Source: Anaeramoeba flamelloides (lineage: Eukaryota > Metamonada > Anaeramoebidae). Taken from it: DNA of 64,000 nt. The notes below the pieces were generated by a model that was not told the origin of the DNA, searched no databases, and was given only the letters and a program-made list of their open reading frames with translations. The position numbers were made by a program, and so were the translations under genes. Positions 23,401 to 37,832 of this stretch are shown piece after piece. The stretch is from contig JANTQA010000008.1 of NCBI GenBank assembly GCA_027625915.1, forward strand, positions 679,001-743,000, in the 5' to 3' direction. How positions within the stretch are numbered: position 1 is the stretch's first letter; each line of letters opens with the position of its first letter.

Positions 23401-26400
23401 ATTTTGGTTGTTTACAAATTGAAGGTAAATAAATAATTATTAAATCAAGCAAATATATCTAATAAATCTATTTTCCTGAAGATGTTTTTGAAAAATATCC
23501 TATTTTCTTGAACTGAATCAAATCTAAATAAGATGAATTTAATGAAAATAGGAAATTAAAATTCATTTTGGGAATTCTTTAGAAATAGGAAATAATTTGT
23601 TTCTCTAAAAACTCAAAAATGATCAAAATATTTCAAAAATCAAAATTATTTCCAAATTTCAGGAAATTGTAGCATTAAAATATTTCAAAAAAAGAGTAGC
23701 AGATTTATTTTAAAATATCTTTAAGCCAATTCTAATAAAACTATTTAAATATTCAAAATTGTTATTAATCATTTTTTTATTCTTAATAATAATCCAATTT
23801 TTTTTGTTAATATGAGTTACATAAATAAAAAATATTAAAATTTCTGATCTTGATTTTATATGATGTTTAGTAGGGGTTAAAATTGGTGACTATTTTGTTC
23901 TTTTTGAGTAGAAAAAATTGTTTTCTAAAGAGATTTAATCTCAAAATAAAATCCAATTGGATGGAAACCTTATAACTGTATTTAATTGTTTAAAAAATCA
24001 TTTGTTTCCTTTCCATATTTTTAATTTTTTATTGAAATTGGTCGTAAATTGTTTTGTCTAAAAAAAAGTGATATTTTTTTTTCATTTTTTGGAAATATTT
24101 CCTTTAAACATATTTTGAAACAAATACCATCGACATTGATTTAATCAGTATCAATATTTCTATTAATTTGATCTTGTCAATTTACGAATATATCGACTTA
24201 AAAAGAGTATTTTTTATGAATTTTTAAAAAAAAATTCCCCACTTTTTTCAAAATACCTTTTTGTGATTCTTTTAAATGTTTTAACTGTGCGAAAAAATTT
24301 GAATTTTAGTTGAATATAAACTATGTAATTTAAGTTATTTTTCAAATTTTCCTGAATTTTTCATAAAAACCTGTAATTTTTGTATTTAATTATAAGTAGA
24401 ATATCAATAAATGTGTTTATTGTTTTGATTTGGAAATAATCTCCTTGTTATTTTTCTGAGTTTGGTCTGGAAGAATGAGAGATATGATATTGTTTGAAGT
24501 GATACAAAATTATATTGAGGAGTTTGAAGAACGACGATTAATATGATCTTATATCACCAGAACAATCTCATTATTTTGAGTTTTGAAGGAGAACCAAAAC
24601 GAAGAATTATAAAAGGCAATTGTTGGACAAATGAAACAATATGAGATGCTATTTATTTTTTCAACTCGGGATCTGACTCAGGATCTCAACAAACAAACTG
24701 AAACAAAATACAAAAAAAACAACAAAAACTAATTTGTTATTTTTTAATGCAAGTTTGAAGAACTTGTTCTTCAAAGGATCTCATTTTTATAATGTGGACA
24801 GTGAAAGCATTGAAGTTAAATTTTACATTTTCAAAATTGGAGACAAAACGTGGTTTGAATTTTACAGAGACAAACCAGATCGTCCATCCTTTCAATGAGA
24901 TCTATTTCCCCGTTTTATTTCCCCTTTTGTCAGTAAATTCTCGAAAACATTCAAACTTAAAAACCAGCATTCACCTGACGTACTTAACAATGAATGATTT
25001 TGAACATTCCTCTTAAAATTTCTTGACTTAAAATCGAAAAAAAAAATGTTTTTATTTATTTTCTTTTTTGAAATTATAGATTTGTTTTTGTTTTTTTCAC
25101 CTTTTGAAATTCAACTCATTAATGGTCTCTTCTCTTCTTTTTTTCAAAGAAAAAAGAGAACAAATAAAATTTTTAATTTTTTTAAAAATGAGATTGATTT
25201 CTTTGGGAGAAAAAACCAAAACGTTGTCTGATTTTAGACATTGTTTTTAAACAAAGAAATGGGATTTATTCTCTTTCCAAACTTTATGAGAATTTATCAA
25301 GTACTTTTTTTTAGTTTTTATTGAACAAGTATTTTGGTTTCTTGAACCAAAATATGCTTACAATTGGTTTGAAATTGAGAAATTCACAAATCTCACTGTT
25401 ATCAATTAAAAAAAGTCTCAAAAATTTTGGTTGAACTCTTCTAAAATAACTTTCAATATCATTTTTAAAGTTATATTTATTAGTAAAATACCTCTTCATT
25501 CACCTAAATATATTTGAAAATAAGAAGATACAAAAATTTTCAAACTTTGCCTAATAATACTAAGAATTCCCAAAATATTTCCACAGCAACCACAATACAA
25601 TCTTTAACTTTTAAGCAGCTAATCTCTTCTTATCTGTAGTTATCAACAATTCTTTACTTAAATTTTCACAATGAAAAAGTTTATGTTTAAGGTACTAATC
25701 TCTATTAAATTTTTTTACCTACATTTAATAGAGATTGAGAAAAAAATTAGCCAATACTTAGATTTGAAAACCCTGTTTATTTTCAATATTAAACATATTT
25801 CTAGATAATAAATCTTTATTTAGAAATTGATCAAAAAAAAAATAAAAGAGACTAGTCCCTTAAATAAAAAATAAATAGCTGTGTGGGTGCTGAAAATCCA
25901 ATTTTGATAGAATGAAATAAAATAAGCATTATTATGAATTTTTTTTTATTTGTTCGAAAATAATAAATAAATAAACAAAAAAACAAAATAAATAATAAAC
26001 CAACATCTTGACCATCAATCAATATTAACAAACAACACTCTATTTTCCATACTACATTATCAACAATAACTAATAAATAACAGGGTAAATGCATTAGAAA
26101 TGAAGTAACTGGAATTATTTCTATGAATAACCAAGTCAAGGAACCATCTGATTTAACAATGTTTTTTGAACCATTTCTACTTGGGAAGAAGGGCGTAAAA
26201 ACAAAATATAAATATACGGATATTATGATTGAAGATATTTTAATAAACATTCCATGCAATTCTGATAATCTCCAAAAACCGTCTCCATACATTTATATTC
26301 CCAGATTACCAGTTGGCAATTTCAATTTTTTAAATTATAGAACATCAGGAGAAAAAATATTCAAACCCTTCCTTGTAGCAACAGATGTGAAAACACTTTC

Positions 26401-26827
26401 AAAAAATAAAATTGATTTGGTAATAACAATCAAAAGTGCTTATGATCAAAAATTCTTTGGGCCCGTGACAGTCAAGATACCCGCACCCGAGGAGGCCCTG
26501 TCTGTTTCTTCTCGTTTATCTGATAATATTGGCCAAAAAGTTGTTTTTAATCAAAAATTGAAAACAATTATTTGGACTTTTGAGAAATTAAATGGCGAAC
26601 GTGATGAAACTCTTGAAGCCGGGATTATTCTTCGTTCTGGAATTGAAAATCTTAAAAGAGTCAGAAGTCAACTTGGGCCATTGCTTTTAACTTATGAATT
26701 GTCAAAAATTTCATTTTCAGGATTTTGTCTTTCTCGTGTAACTTCTTCTAATATCAAAAGATTTCCAAAAATTCAAAGAAATTTACATTTAATGTCAAAA
26801 TCTGACTCTTATATTATCCATATTTAA
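20423..26827 (+). CDS. AP4M1: Adaptor protein complex mu subunit, AP-4-like
   Basis: Medium (mu) chain of a clathrin-adaptor-type complex, which selects cargo by Tyr-based signals; AP-4 acts at the trans-Golgi. Exons read as 20423-20480, 20592-20674, 20790-20993, 21177-21371 and 26084-26827, all phase-compatible. Exons 1-4 encode the longin domain: MISEFFILSSRGDRIVYR, then RKEIKHNSAEILFRKLKF, NEDGINYIFV, VIKDYCQVINEEILRKNN and LLLYELIDEILDYG. From memory this aligns with plant AP-4 mu without gaps, hence AP-4 rather than AP-1, -2 or -3. The last exon is the mu homology domain, with IPRLPVGNFNFLNYRTSG, KIPAPEEALSVSS, QKVVFNQKLKTIIWTFEKLN and the C-terminal SDSYIIHI. Direct joining of exon 4 to the last exon keeps the frame but would omit about 12 residues of the first MHD strand, so one tiny exon is probably unrecognised in the 4.7-kb intron. 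Visible length is ~420 aa against ~450 in the family. Confidence 0.85.
21610..23700 (+). repeat. Dispersed repeat A, copy 2, split by ~1.1-kb insertion
   Basis: 21610-21985 matches 28150-28470 and the start of the window (AATAGACCT.., AACTGGTTAAAATCA.., poly-A, TTCAACCAA..). The match resumes at about 23130-23700 (CTATTTATTATTATTT, TTTTTTACAAATTTATTTT, and the AATAGGAA region near 23585). The sequence between, about 21990-23130, is absent from copies A1 and A3 and so looks like a later insertion; nothing in it was recognised. Confidence 0.6.
24420..25665 (+). repeat. Dispersed repeat B, copy 1
   Basis: Collinear with 55500-56745 over about 1.25 kb. Shared blocks include TTTGGAAA, CATTATTTTGAGT, GGACAAATGAAACAATAT, GATTTTGAACATTCCTCT and, near the end, CAAAAATTTTCAAACTTTG and CTGTAGTTATC/CCGTAGTTATC. 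A short open stretch at about 24732-24900 reads as plausible protein (FYNVDSESIEVKFYIFKIGD...), unlike the rest, suggesting an ancient coding segment. It lies in the AP-4 mu intron. Confidence 0.7.
25691..25859. mobile_element. TTAA-flanked MITE family C, copy 1
   Basis: 169-bp element between TTAA at 25687-25690 and TTAA at 25860-25863. Terminal inverted repeats are GGTACTAATCTC and, read inverted, GGGACTAGTCTC. A subterminal inverted pair, AATCTCTATTAAAT / ATTTAATAGAGATT, follows. Closely similar to 58107-58279. TTAA target sites are the hallmark of the piggyBac superfamily; the assignment rests only on that and the ends. Confidence 0.8.
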
Positions 26828-27365
26828 TTTTATTGTCTTTTTTTTTTTTTTTTTTTTTTTTTTTTGATTTAAAATATTATAAATATTATATTATATTATA
26901 ATATGTTTTATTATAAGAATTGTTTATCAATAGTGTCTTGTTAAAAAAATAATTATATTTTAATTGTGAAACAAAGAATTTTTCGTCAACATTTATTATA
27001 TTTTTTCATTTTTTTTAAATTCATCTTTAGGGGGGATAATAAATCTAAAACAACTTTCTGATCAAATCTTTTTTTTTTTAAAAAAATATGTAGTTTTTTT
27101 CACCTTAAAAAAATAATACTTTTATTTGTTTATTAAATTGATTTTTTTGCTATTGAATACCATGTTTTTGCATACAAGAAATCCGTGCCTTATTTGCGCA
27201 TTGGAAAAGTTTTATAAATTCTTTTTCAAATAAAAGGCTACAAAAAATTTCAAGAATTATTCATAATTGAATCTGATTATATGTAGTATCATTCTAAAAT
27301 CCAAGTAGCACTTTAAAACATAAAAAACACCCAACTGAATCTTTAAAACTCATTAAAACAAAACA

Positions 27366-27605
27366 ATAAAAATTAAAATTAAATATTTTTAAAAATTGAT
27401 GCGCACTGTTATTTGAAATAAGAAATCTCGTTTTGGAAATTGTAAAAGAAAAAATTACAATATTAATAAGAACTGTTGAACAAGGCGAATTTGTAAAAAG
27501 TTCTTTATATTTTATAGATAATTCTTTACAAGTCAAATTTTTATTCTTAAAAGTCTCATTTTCAAGATAAAGCTGCAATTTATCTTGTATTTTGTCGGAA
27601 TTGTG
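27366..27605 (-). pseudogene. Possible transposase helix-turn-helix fragment
   Basis: A minus-strand frame reads DKIQDKLQLYLENETF..NLTCKELSIKYKELF..SPCSTV, which has the look of a helix-turn-helix DNA-binding region as in Tc1/mariner-type transposases. Beyond about 27420 it degrades to hydrophobic AT-rich translation. There is no catalytic domain. It could also be chance or a host-gene remnant. Confidence 0.3.
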
Positions 27606-28149
27606 TTTTTTTCTTTATTTCTCTCTTCTTTGTTTCATGAATCAATCCAATGATGCTCTTTCTTAATTCCTACATATAGCTCATTCAAAATCAAATTAAA
27701 CTGTTTTGATTTTTATACTGGTAAGTTATTTCCATATTTGTTTTTTCTTATCTTTTTTTTTTTTTATTCATTTTCCAACTGTTCAATATCCCTAAAATAA
27801 AAAAACCAAAAATGAAAAAACGAATAATTAAAATGAAAATCATCAATAAGTAATTATCTTATTAACAATCAAATTCGATAGTATTGATATTTTGAGAGGT
27901 GTGCCCTTTAGTTTGAAAAAGAGTTTAGTTTTTGGAAAAATAAAAAAATTTAGTTATAAAAATCAAAATATTAAGACATCAATTTTTGCAAATGTGAATC
28001 AAAGAAAAATTTATCAAAATAAAAAAGATTAAAAAACATAATTATTAAAATATTAAGGAAGTAGGTATTTTTTACCATTTAGACAATTTTTAATTGTGTC
28101 AACTTAACTGAAAAAAAAATATTTTTTGAGTGTCATCAGATATTGAAGC

Positions 28150-29075
28150 TTTTAAATCAAAATGTCATTTGCTTATCTATTTATGTTTAGAACCAAAGTA
28201 AACTAGAATTAATCTTTAATTTTTCAATTTTTTGACATAATCATTTTTTTGTTTCAATTTTAGTTTGATTAAATTAGTTTTTGGGTCTGTAAATGTGTTT
28301 ATAGGAAGGACTGAAATTAATCAAAAAAAAAAAAAAATAGACCTGAAAAGGTATATATTTAACACAAATATTTTCTTTAAGAAAACCAAACACAAAAGTT
28401 CAGCTATCCAGAGAAATTGGTTAAAATCAAGAAAAAAAAAAAAATTCAATCAAAGTCTATTTTTCAAGATTTGTTTTTCCAATCTTCTTAATTTGTGTGG
28501 AACCCAAACATTTTATTATCTTATATTTCTTATACCATTACTATTTATTATTATTTTATAAAAACTTTGTTTTACAAATTTGTTTTTAAAAATTCTTTTT
28601 TCAAATTTTTTTATCCAACAAAACCAAAAAAATAAGAAATACTATTTCAAAAATTAAAGAAAAAAGAATGAATTCTCTAAATCAAAAAAATCATCAAAAT
28701 TAGGCTCAACTAAAAGAAATAGAAAAAATTTTAAGAAATTAAAAGTATGATTTAGACTTATTTTTATTTTTTCCATTTAATCAAAAATAAATAATTATCA
28801 AATCAACCAAATTAATCAAATAAATCTTTATTTCTTGAAGAATAATTCAAAAAATAACCTATTTTCTTAAACTAAAAGTATAAATTGGACAAATTAAATA
28901 AAAAAAGGATTATTAAATTCATTTTGGAAAATTATTTTGAAATAGGAAGTAATTTATTTCTCAAAAAATTTTAAAAACAAAAGTTTTTCAATCGGAAGAA
29001 TTAAAAATCAAACCAAATAAAGAATAAGTAAGTGTGTCAAAAATTATAGATAAGATCAAGAAATAAATGATTTGT
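28150..29075 (+). repeat. Dispersed repeat A, copy 3 (uninterrupted)
   Basis: The longest continuous copy. Shared landmarks with A1 and A2 are TCTTTAATTTTTCAATTTTT near 28220, AATAGACCT near 28338, TTGGTTAAAATCA near 28418, CTATTTATTATTATTTT near 28545, GAAATAGGAAGTAATTT near 28940 and GATAAGATCAAGAAATAAAT near 29050. No ends with inverted repeats or coding potential were recognised. Confidence 0.65.
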
Positions 29076-30570
29076 ACTTATTTTTTTTTGATTATTTTTT
29101 TTCCATTTTTTTTTGATTTCCCTTTTTTATTTCGTTTGTAAATATTTGACATAGTAGTGAAAAAAATAATGTACATGAAAATAACCCTTGACAAGAATTT
29201 TAATTGTTAATATTAGGAAAATTGTTCTGTAATTTCTGAATAATTGAAAATCAAAACCTTTTTAGTTAGAATCAAACTTTTATATATTATAACTCGCCCA
29301 CCTATTAGAATGATGATTAATGAAATTTTACTAGTTCAAAACACAATTCAATCAATCAAAAAAAAAAAGTAAACTCTATTTTAAAAACATTAGCCAATTA
29401 AAACTCAAATTTTGAAAATATTTTTTTTTTTATAAATTGAAGTTGTTGATTAAGAAAAAAAAAATAATATTATTAAATTCAGTTCTATACACATGAAATA
29501 TTTGTTTTTTTGTAATAAAAAAAAGTAAAAAAAAATAAAAAAAATTTGGTCCATTTATTACGAAATTTAGTTTTTAAAAATTATCATTTTCCAAACTCTA
29601 GTACACCTCTAGAAAACTCTATTGTTTTTCAAAAAAAAAATAGATCTACTTATACTATCAAAGAATTACTTGAGGACTTTATAGACGCCCTTACTTTAAT
29701 GAACTTTACGTTGGTTTATTACTAGGTTCATAAAAAAATTGTTATTTATAAAAAGAATTTGATTGAAAATAAAAGAAATTTTACTAATACTTACAATTAA
29801 AAATCTTCTCCTTGATTTTTTCCAGGTCAAGTATTTTTTTTCACTGCTTAATTAGGAGATCAAAGACTCTCATATTTATTAAAGTATTCCTTTGTTTGGT
29901 TAAAGAAATAATTTGAATGATTCCTTTTACATAAACTGGTACAACTCAAAATTGGTAAAATTTGCTTCCTGAAATTTGGATAAAATTGATATCTTGTTGG
30001 TTCCTAAACTGTTAATTTAGGTTATAGTCGGAAAGATTTTCAAAACCATCGTCTTCTTGAGAAAATAGACTATTCCATTTAACTACAATCTATTAAAATA
30101 TTCTGATGTTATTAGAGTCTTTGAAAACCCAAGTTTGTTACCATAATTCTAAAATCGTTTTAGTCCACTTTTAGATTCTTTTTATCTTGAAAAAATTTTA
30201 GTGATTTTGATCAGTTTTTCTAATATTCTCAATTAACTTTAAAATACTAAAAACATATCCTGTACATTTTAAAGATTATTGTGATTAGCAAATACTCAAC
30301 TTCAAAGTTTTTGATAAAAGAATTTCCAAAAGATACACAATAGGTTCTTTAACAAATTTGAACAAAATGGTCTTTTCTTATAACCAAATGTTCTAATAAA
30401 AATTGTTTCAACGTTTTATATTTTTTCTCTTCAGAATAATTCCACTAGTTAAAACTCAGGGTAATTTTCGCTTCTTTCTGTTTGGTTGAGTGAAATTAAC
30501 TCGATTCCGAACTATTTTTGCTCATCTTTATTCTGATTTATTTTTTTAATTTTTTCCAAAAACACAAAAA

Positions 30571-34524
<3,954 letters not shown>

Positions 34525-37500
34525 TCAATTTTTTTTTTCTCTTTTTTCTTTTTTATTTGTTGACGCTTTTTTTTTTTTTAAATTAATTTGTTGAATTTTT
34601 TTTCCTATTCAAAAAATCACAAGAAAATTTTATTAAATTTGTTTCATTAAAAAATTGAAAAAAAAAAAAACAATTTTTTTTTAAAAATATTTTCATTACT
34701 TCATATTTATTTTTTCTTGTTTAAAAAATCATTTTTGCTGGAAAATGAGATCCATATGGTTTTTTTCCTTTTTATGAGAATACCAAAAGAAAATAAATAT
34801 TTTATCATTTATTTTTTTATTAAAATGTTTTTAACTTTTTTAGTATTAAGAATCTCAAATAGAATATTTTTAGAATAAAATTTTTTTAACTGTTAAAAAT
34901 TTATTTTGAAAATTTAAAAAAAGTTTTTGGATATTTTTTGATAAAATATTCTTTGATTTATATGTGTAAATTGATATTTTCTTTAAAAGAGAGTGTTTTT
35001 TAAAAAAAAATTGATTTTTATGAAATATAATTCTTAGATACCACTCAAACAAGGTAAGAGATGTTGCCCAATAAGATACTATATCAACTATCCAAAAACT
35101 CTATTTCTCTATTTATTACATATATTTTTTCAAAAAATCAGAAGAATTGAAGAGAAATTTATATTTAATCGAAAATTATAAAATTTCTCATCTTTATTAA
35201 CTTGGATTAATAAATGAATAATTTGGTTGGTAAAAATTCATAATTATTTTGATATAAAAAAAAAATAAGGGTGAATCCAATAATGTGTATTATTTATTTA
35301 TTTATTTGTCCTCTCAGTTTTCTCTGAAAGTTAAATATAAAATAATTCTTGTCATTTTAAATACTTTTTTCATCACTTTTCTTTATTTTTTTTTTAGTAT
35401 TATTTCCATTTTTCTATCAATTTTAATGGTCAATATTTTTTTTTGGTGTTAGTAAGGAATTTATCTATAAGGATTTGTACTATTGATCATTTAAATATAA
35501 CAGAATTATTTTTGATTTTCTTTTTTTGGTTGTCGTATAAATTGAATTGTTAAATCAACGATCATTCATTATAGAATTATATATAATATATTTTATCAAT
35601 TAATATGATTTTTATATTGAAAAGAAAGAATTCAGTTAAATTTCACAATTATTAATTTAAGTGCTATCCTTCAGATGAAAAGGATGAAATTAATGATAAA
35701 AAACATTCTAAAAAGATTTCAATAACAACTGTTAAATTAGATACGATAATTTTTTTTACAAAAAATGAGAAAGTAAAACAATTTGAACAATTTACAAAAC
35801 TTTTTACCCTTTCCTAGATCTTACCAAAATTTAATTTTAAAATATCATAATTTCCTTTTAGAATCTATTAACACAAAAGAATTAATCTATCTGTTTAAAA
35901 TATTTTTTATTGTTGCTTTCACAAGTTTGAAATGTTTTTTTTATATTTGAATTTGTTATTGAAAAACCCACAAAGTCATTTTTTTAAAAAACTTTTTATT
36001 GAAAGAATTGTTTTTTGAATTTTTTTTATTTGATTGTAAATTTTTTTCAATATGAAAAGATGAATTTTTTTTTACAATTTCCCCAGAGAGAACAAATTTT
36101 TAAAAAGATAATGTAAAATAACATAATGTCTCAACATTCTCACAAGAGACAAAATTATATTTGAAAATTGTGAAAATAATTTTGAGAAATAGTTGAAATC
36201 AAATCAAATTAATTTTTCCTTTTTAGAAAAAATTATTTCCAAAGAAAAAAAACCATAATTATTTACATGTAATTTTGTTTAAATTTTGAAAGGTAATTTG
36301 ATTTCCAAGACTTTAAATTTCTAATCATTATATAAAAAATATTTGAAAGGGATTATATAACAATCTTTTCATGATTTGAGTTGTGGGTGAAAAACCCAAA
36401 AAGAAATTAATTAAAGTTTATACAACCCTTGGTTGATTAACAAAAATCTTATTAAATGAGTTGATGTTATCTAATGATTTGATCGATCAATCATTGTTAA
36501 TATAAACTCTTTTTCACTCATATTAGACCAGCCAAAAATGTAAAAATATACTTCTGTTTTGAAGAATCAACTATACTAAAATTGTTTAGAAATTCGAGAA
36601 ATAATAATCTTCCAATTAGAATCAATAATTATAAACAGAATAGCCTGAAAAAACTTTAAATTTCAAAAAAAAAGTCTTAAAAATCTTTTTTTGGAAAACT
36701 TTCATTGGAACATCTCATACAAAATTCTCAATTTCTTTGGAAAATTAAAATTGTTGACAATAAGATTTTTTAATTGTAAATATCTGAATTATAAAAGAAA
36801 ATACATAGTATCACTTCTATTAAAGTTGATTTGGAGTTTCAAATTTTTTTTTTTTTCTAATTTACTTTTGAAAAAAAAAAAAAAAAAAAAAAAGAAAATC
36901 AAAAAAAAAAAAAAATTTTACTAAATGAGAAAAAATGATCATGATCTAAAAAATTGAAAATATATTTTGAGAAGAATAATGGATAAAAATCATAGAATTT
37001 GTTCTATTTCTTCAATAAAACTGTATCCCTTTGACTTAAAAAGAGTTTCAATTATACAATTTTACCAAAATATTTTTTTTATTATTCTCATTCTCCAAAA
37101 ATTTTAAGTTTAGTATTTTTTTTTTTGATTTGATAACTATTTTTTTTTTTGTTTTGTGGGTCTTGTAATTTATAAACAAGTGTTAACATTTCAATTAGCT
37201 AGTGGTTTTAATTTAGTATTTCATAGATATTTTATTTAATAACATTTTATTTTGAAAAATGGATTCTGACTAGTTCAAACATTTTGAATTGGGGTTTTGA
37301 TAAATTTTCGAATATAATAAAAAAACAAATATAAATATATTGCTTTGTTAAAAAAAAACGTTGGGTACTTGTTTATTTTCAGGTTTTTTATTGAAATTGG
37401 TTGATTTTATTTATCCAAAAACAGTGTGATTTTGTTTTTTCATTTTTTAGAAATATTTTCATTAATCTATTTTGAAATATAAACAATATTTCCTATTTAA

Positions 37501-37832
37501 TTATTATTTGCGATATTTTTGGTTTTATAATTTTTGTATACTTACAGAATGACTTTAAAAGAATACTTATTAAAATATAAAAATAAAAATTACACTTTTT
37601 TGGAAATCTCTTATAAGTAAACAACCAAATAAAGAAAGAAAGAAAGAAAATAGAGGGGGTTTTATTTTTGTATTTAATAAAATGATATTTTGATATTTTC
37701 GAAAAAGATTTCTCTTTTTGTATATTTTCATAATAAATCACATCCCCAATGTTAGATTTATTTAAAAATTCAAATCTTTTTATGAAGGAATACTAGTATT
37801 TGATTCCATTTTATTTTATTTGTTATTTTTTT
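34525..37832. other. Intergenic region between convergent GME and G alpha genes
   Basis: The two genes converge here, so this is shared 3' territory. It starts with T-rich runs after the GME stop. It contains the inverted-repeat element at 36505-37048, and a segment about 37370-37490 resembling 23995-24130 (TTTTTTATTGAAATTGGT.., CATTTTTTxGAAATATTT). 35900-36200 weakly resembles the interior of the 50142-50658 element. No gene was recognised. Confidence 0.45.
36505..37048. mobile_element. Inverted-repeat element related to 38945-39125
   Basis: Left end TAAACTCTTTTTCACTCATA; right end, read inverted, GAAACTCTTTTTAAGTCA. Positions ~36905-37048 are the inverse of 38945-39125, sharing AAATGAGAAAAAATGATCA and GGATAAAAATCATAGAATTT. 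The two copies flank the 3' exons of the G alpha gene in inverse orientation. Confidence 0.55.

Larger units (their letters stand above)
21372..26083 (+). other. 4.7-kb intron of the AP-4 mu gene, packed with repeats
   Basis: Donor GTAATT follows Asp codon GAT; the acceptor CAG lies at 26081-26083. The intron carries dispersed repeat A2, a segment at about 23995-24130 resembling 37370-37490, repeat B1 and MITE C1. The other introns of this gene are only 111, 115 and 183 bp. A small undetected exon may hide here. Confidence 0.65.
26828..30570. other. Intergenic region between AP-4 mu and GME
   Basis: Begins with a long poly-T run (about 26839-26865) after the AP-4 mu stop, possibly part of its 3' processing region. 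It holds repeat A3 and a short HTH-like coding fragment on the minus strand. The last 1.3 kb before GME (29280-30570) shows no feature I can name; the GME promoter must be within it. Confidence 0.5.

Noticed and set aside
25852-26292. Minus-strand frame of 146 codons opposite the AP-4 mu exon
   Set aside because: The plus strand carries conserved mu homology sequence; the minus frame matches nothing and spans a MITE end.
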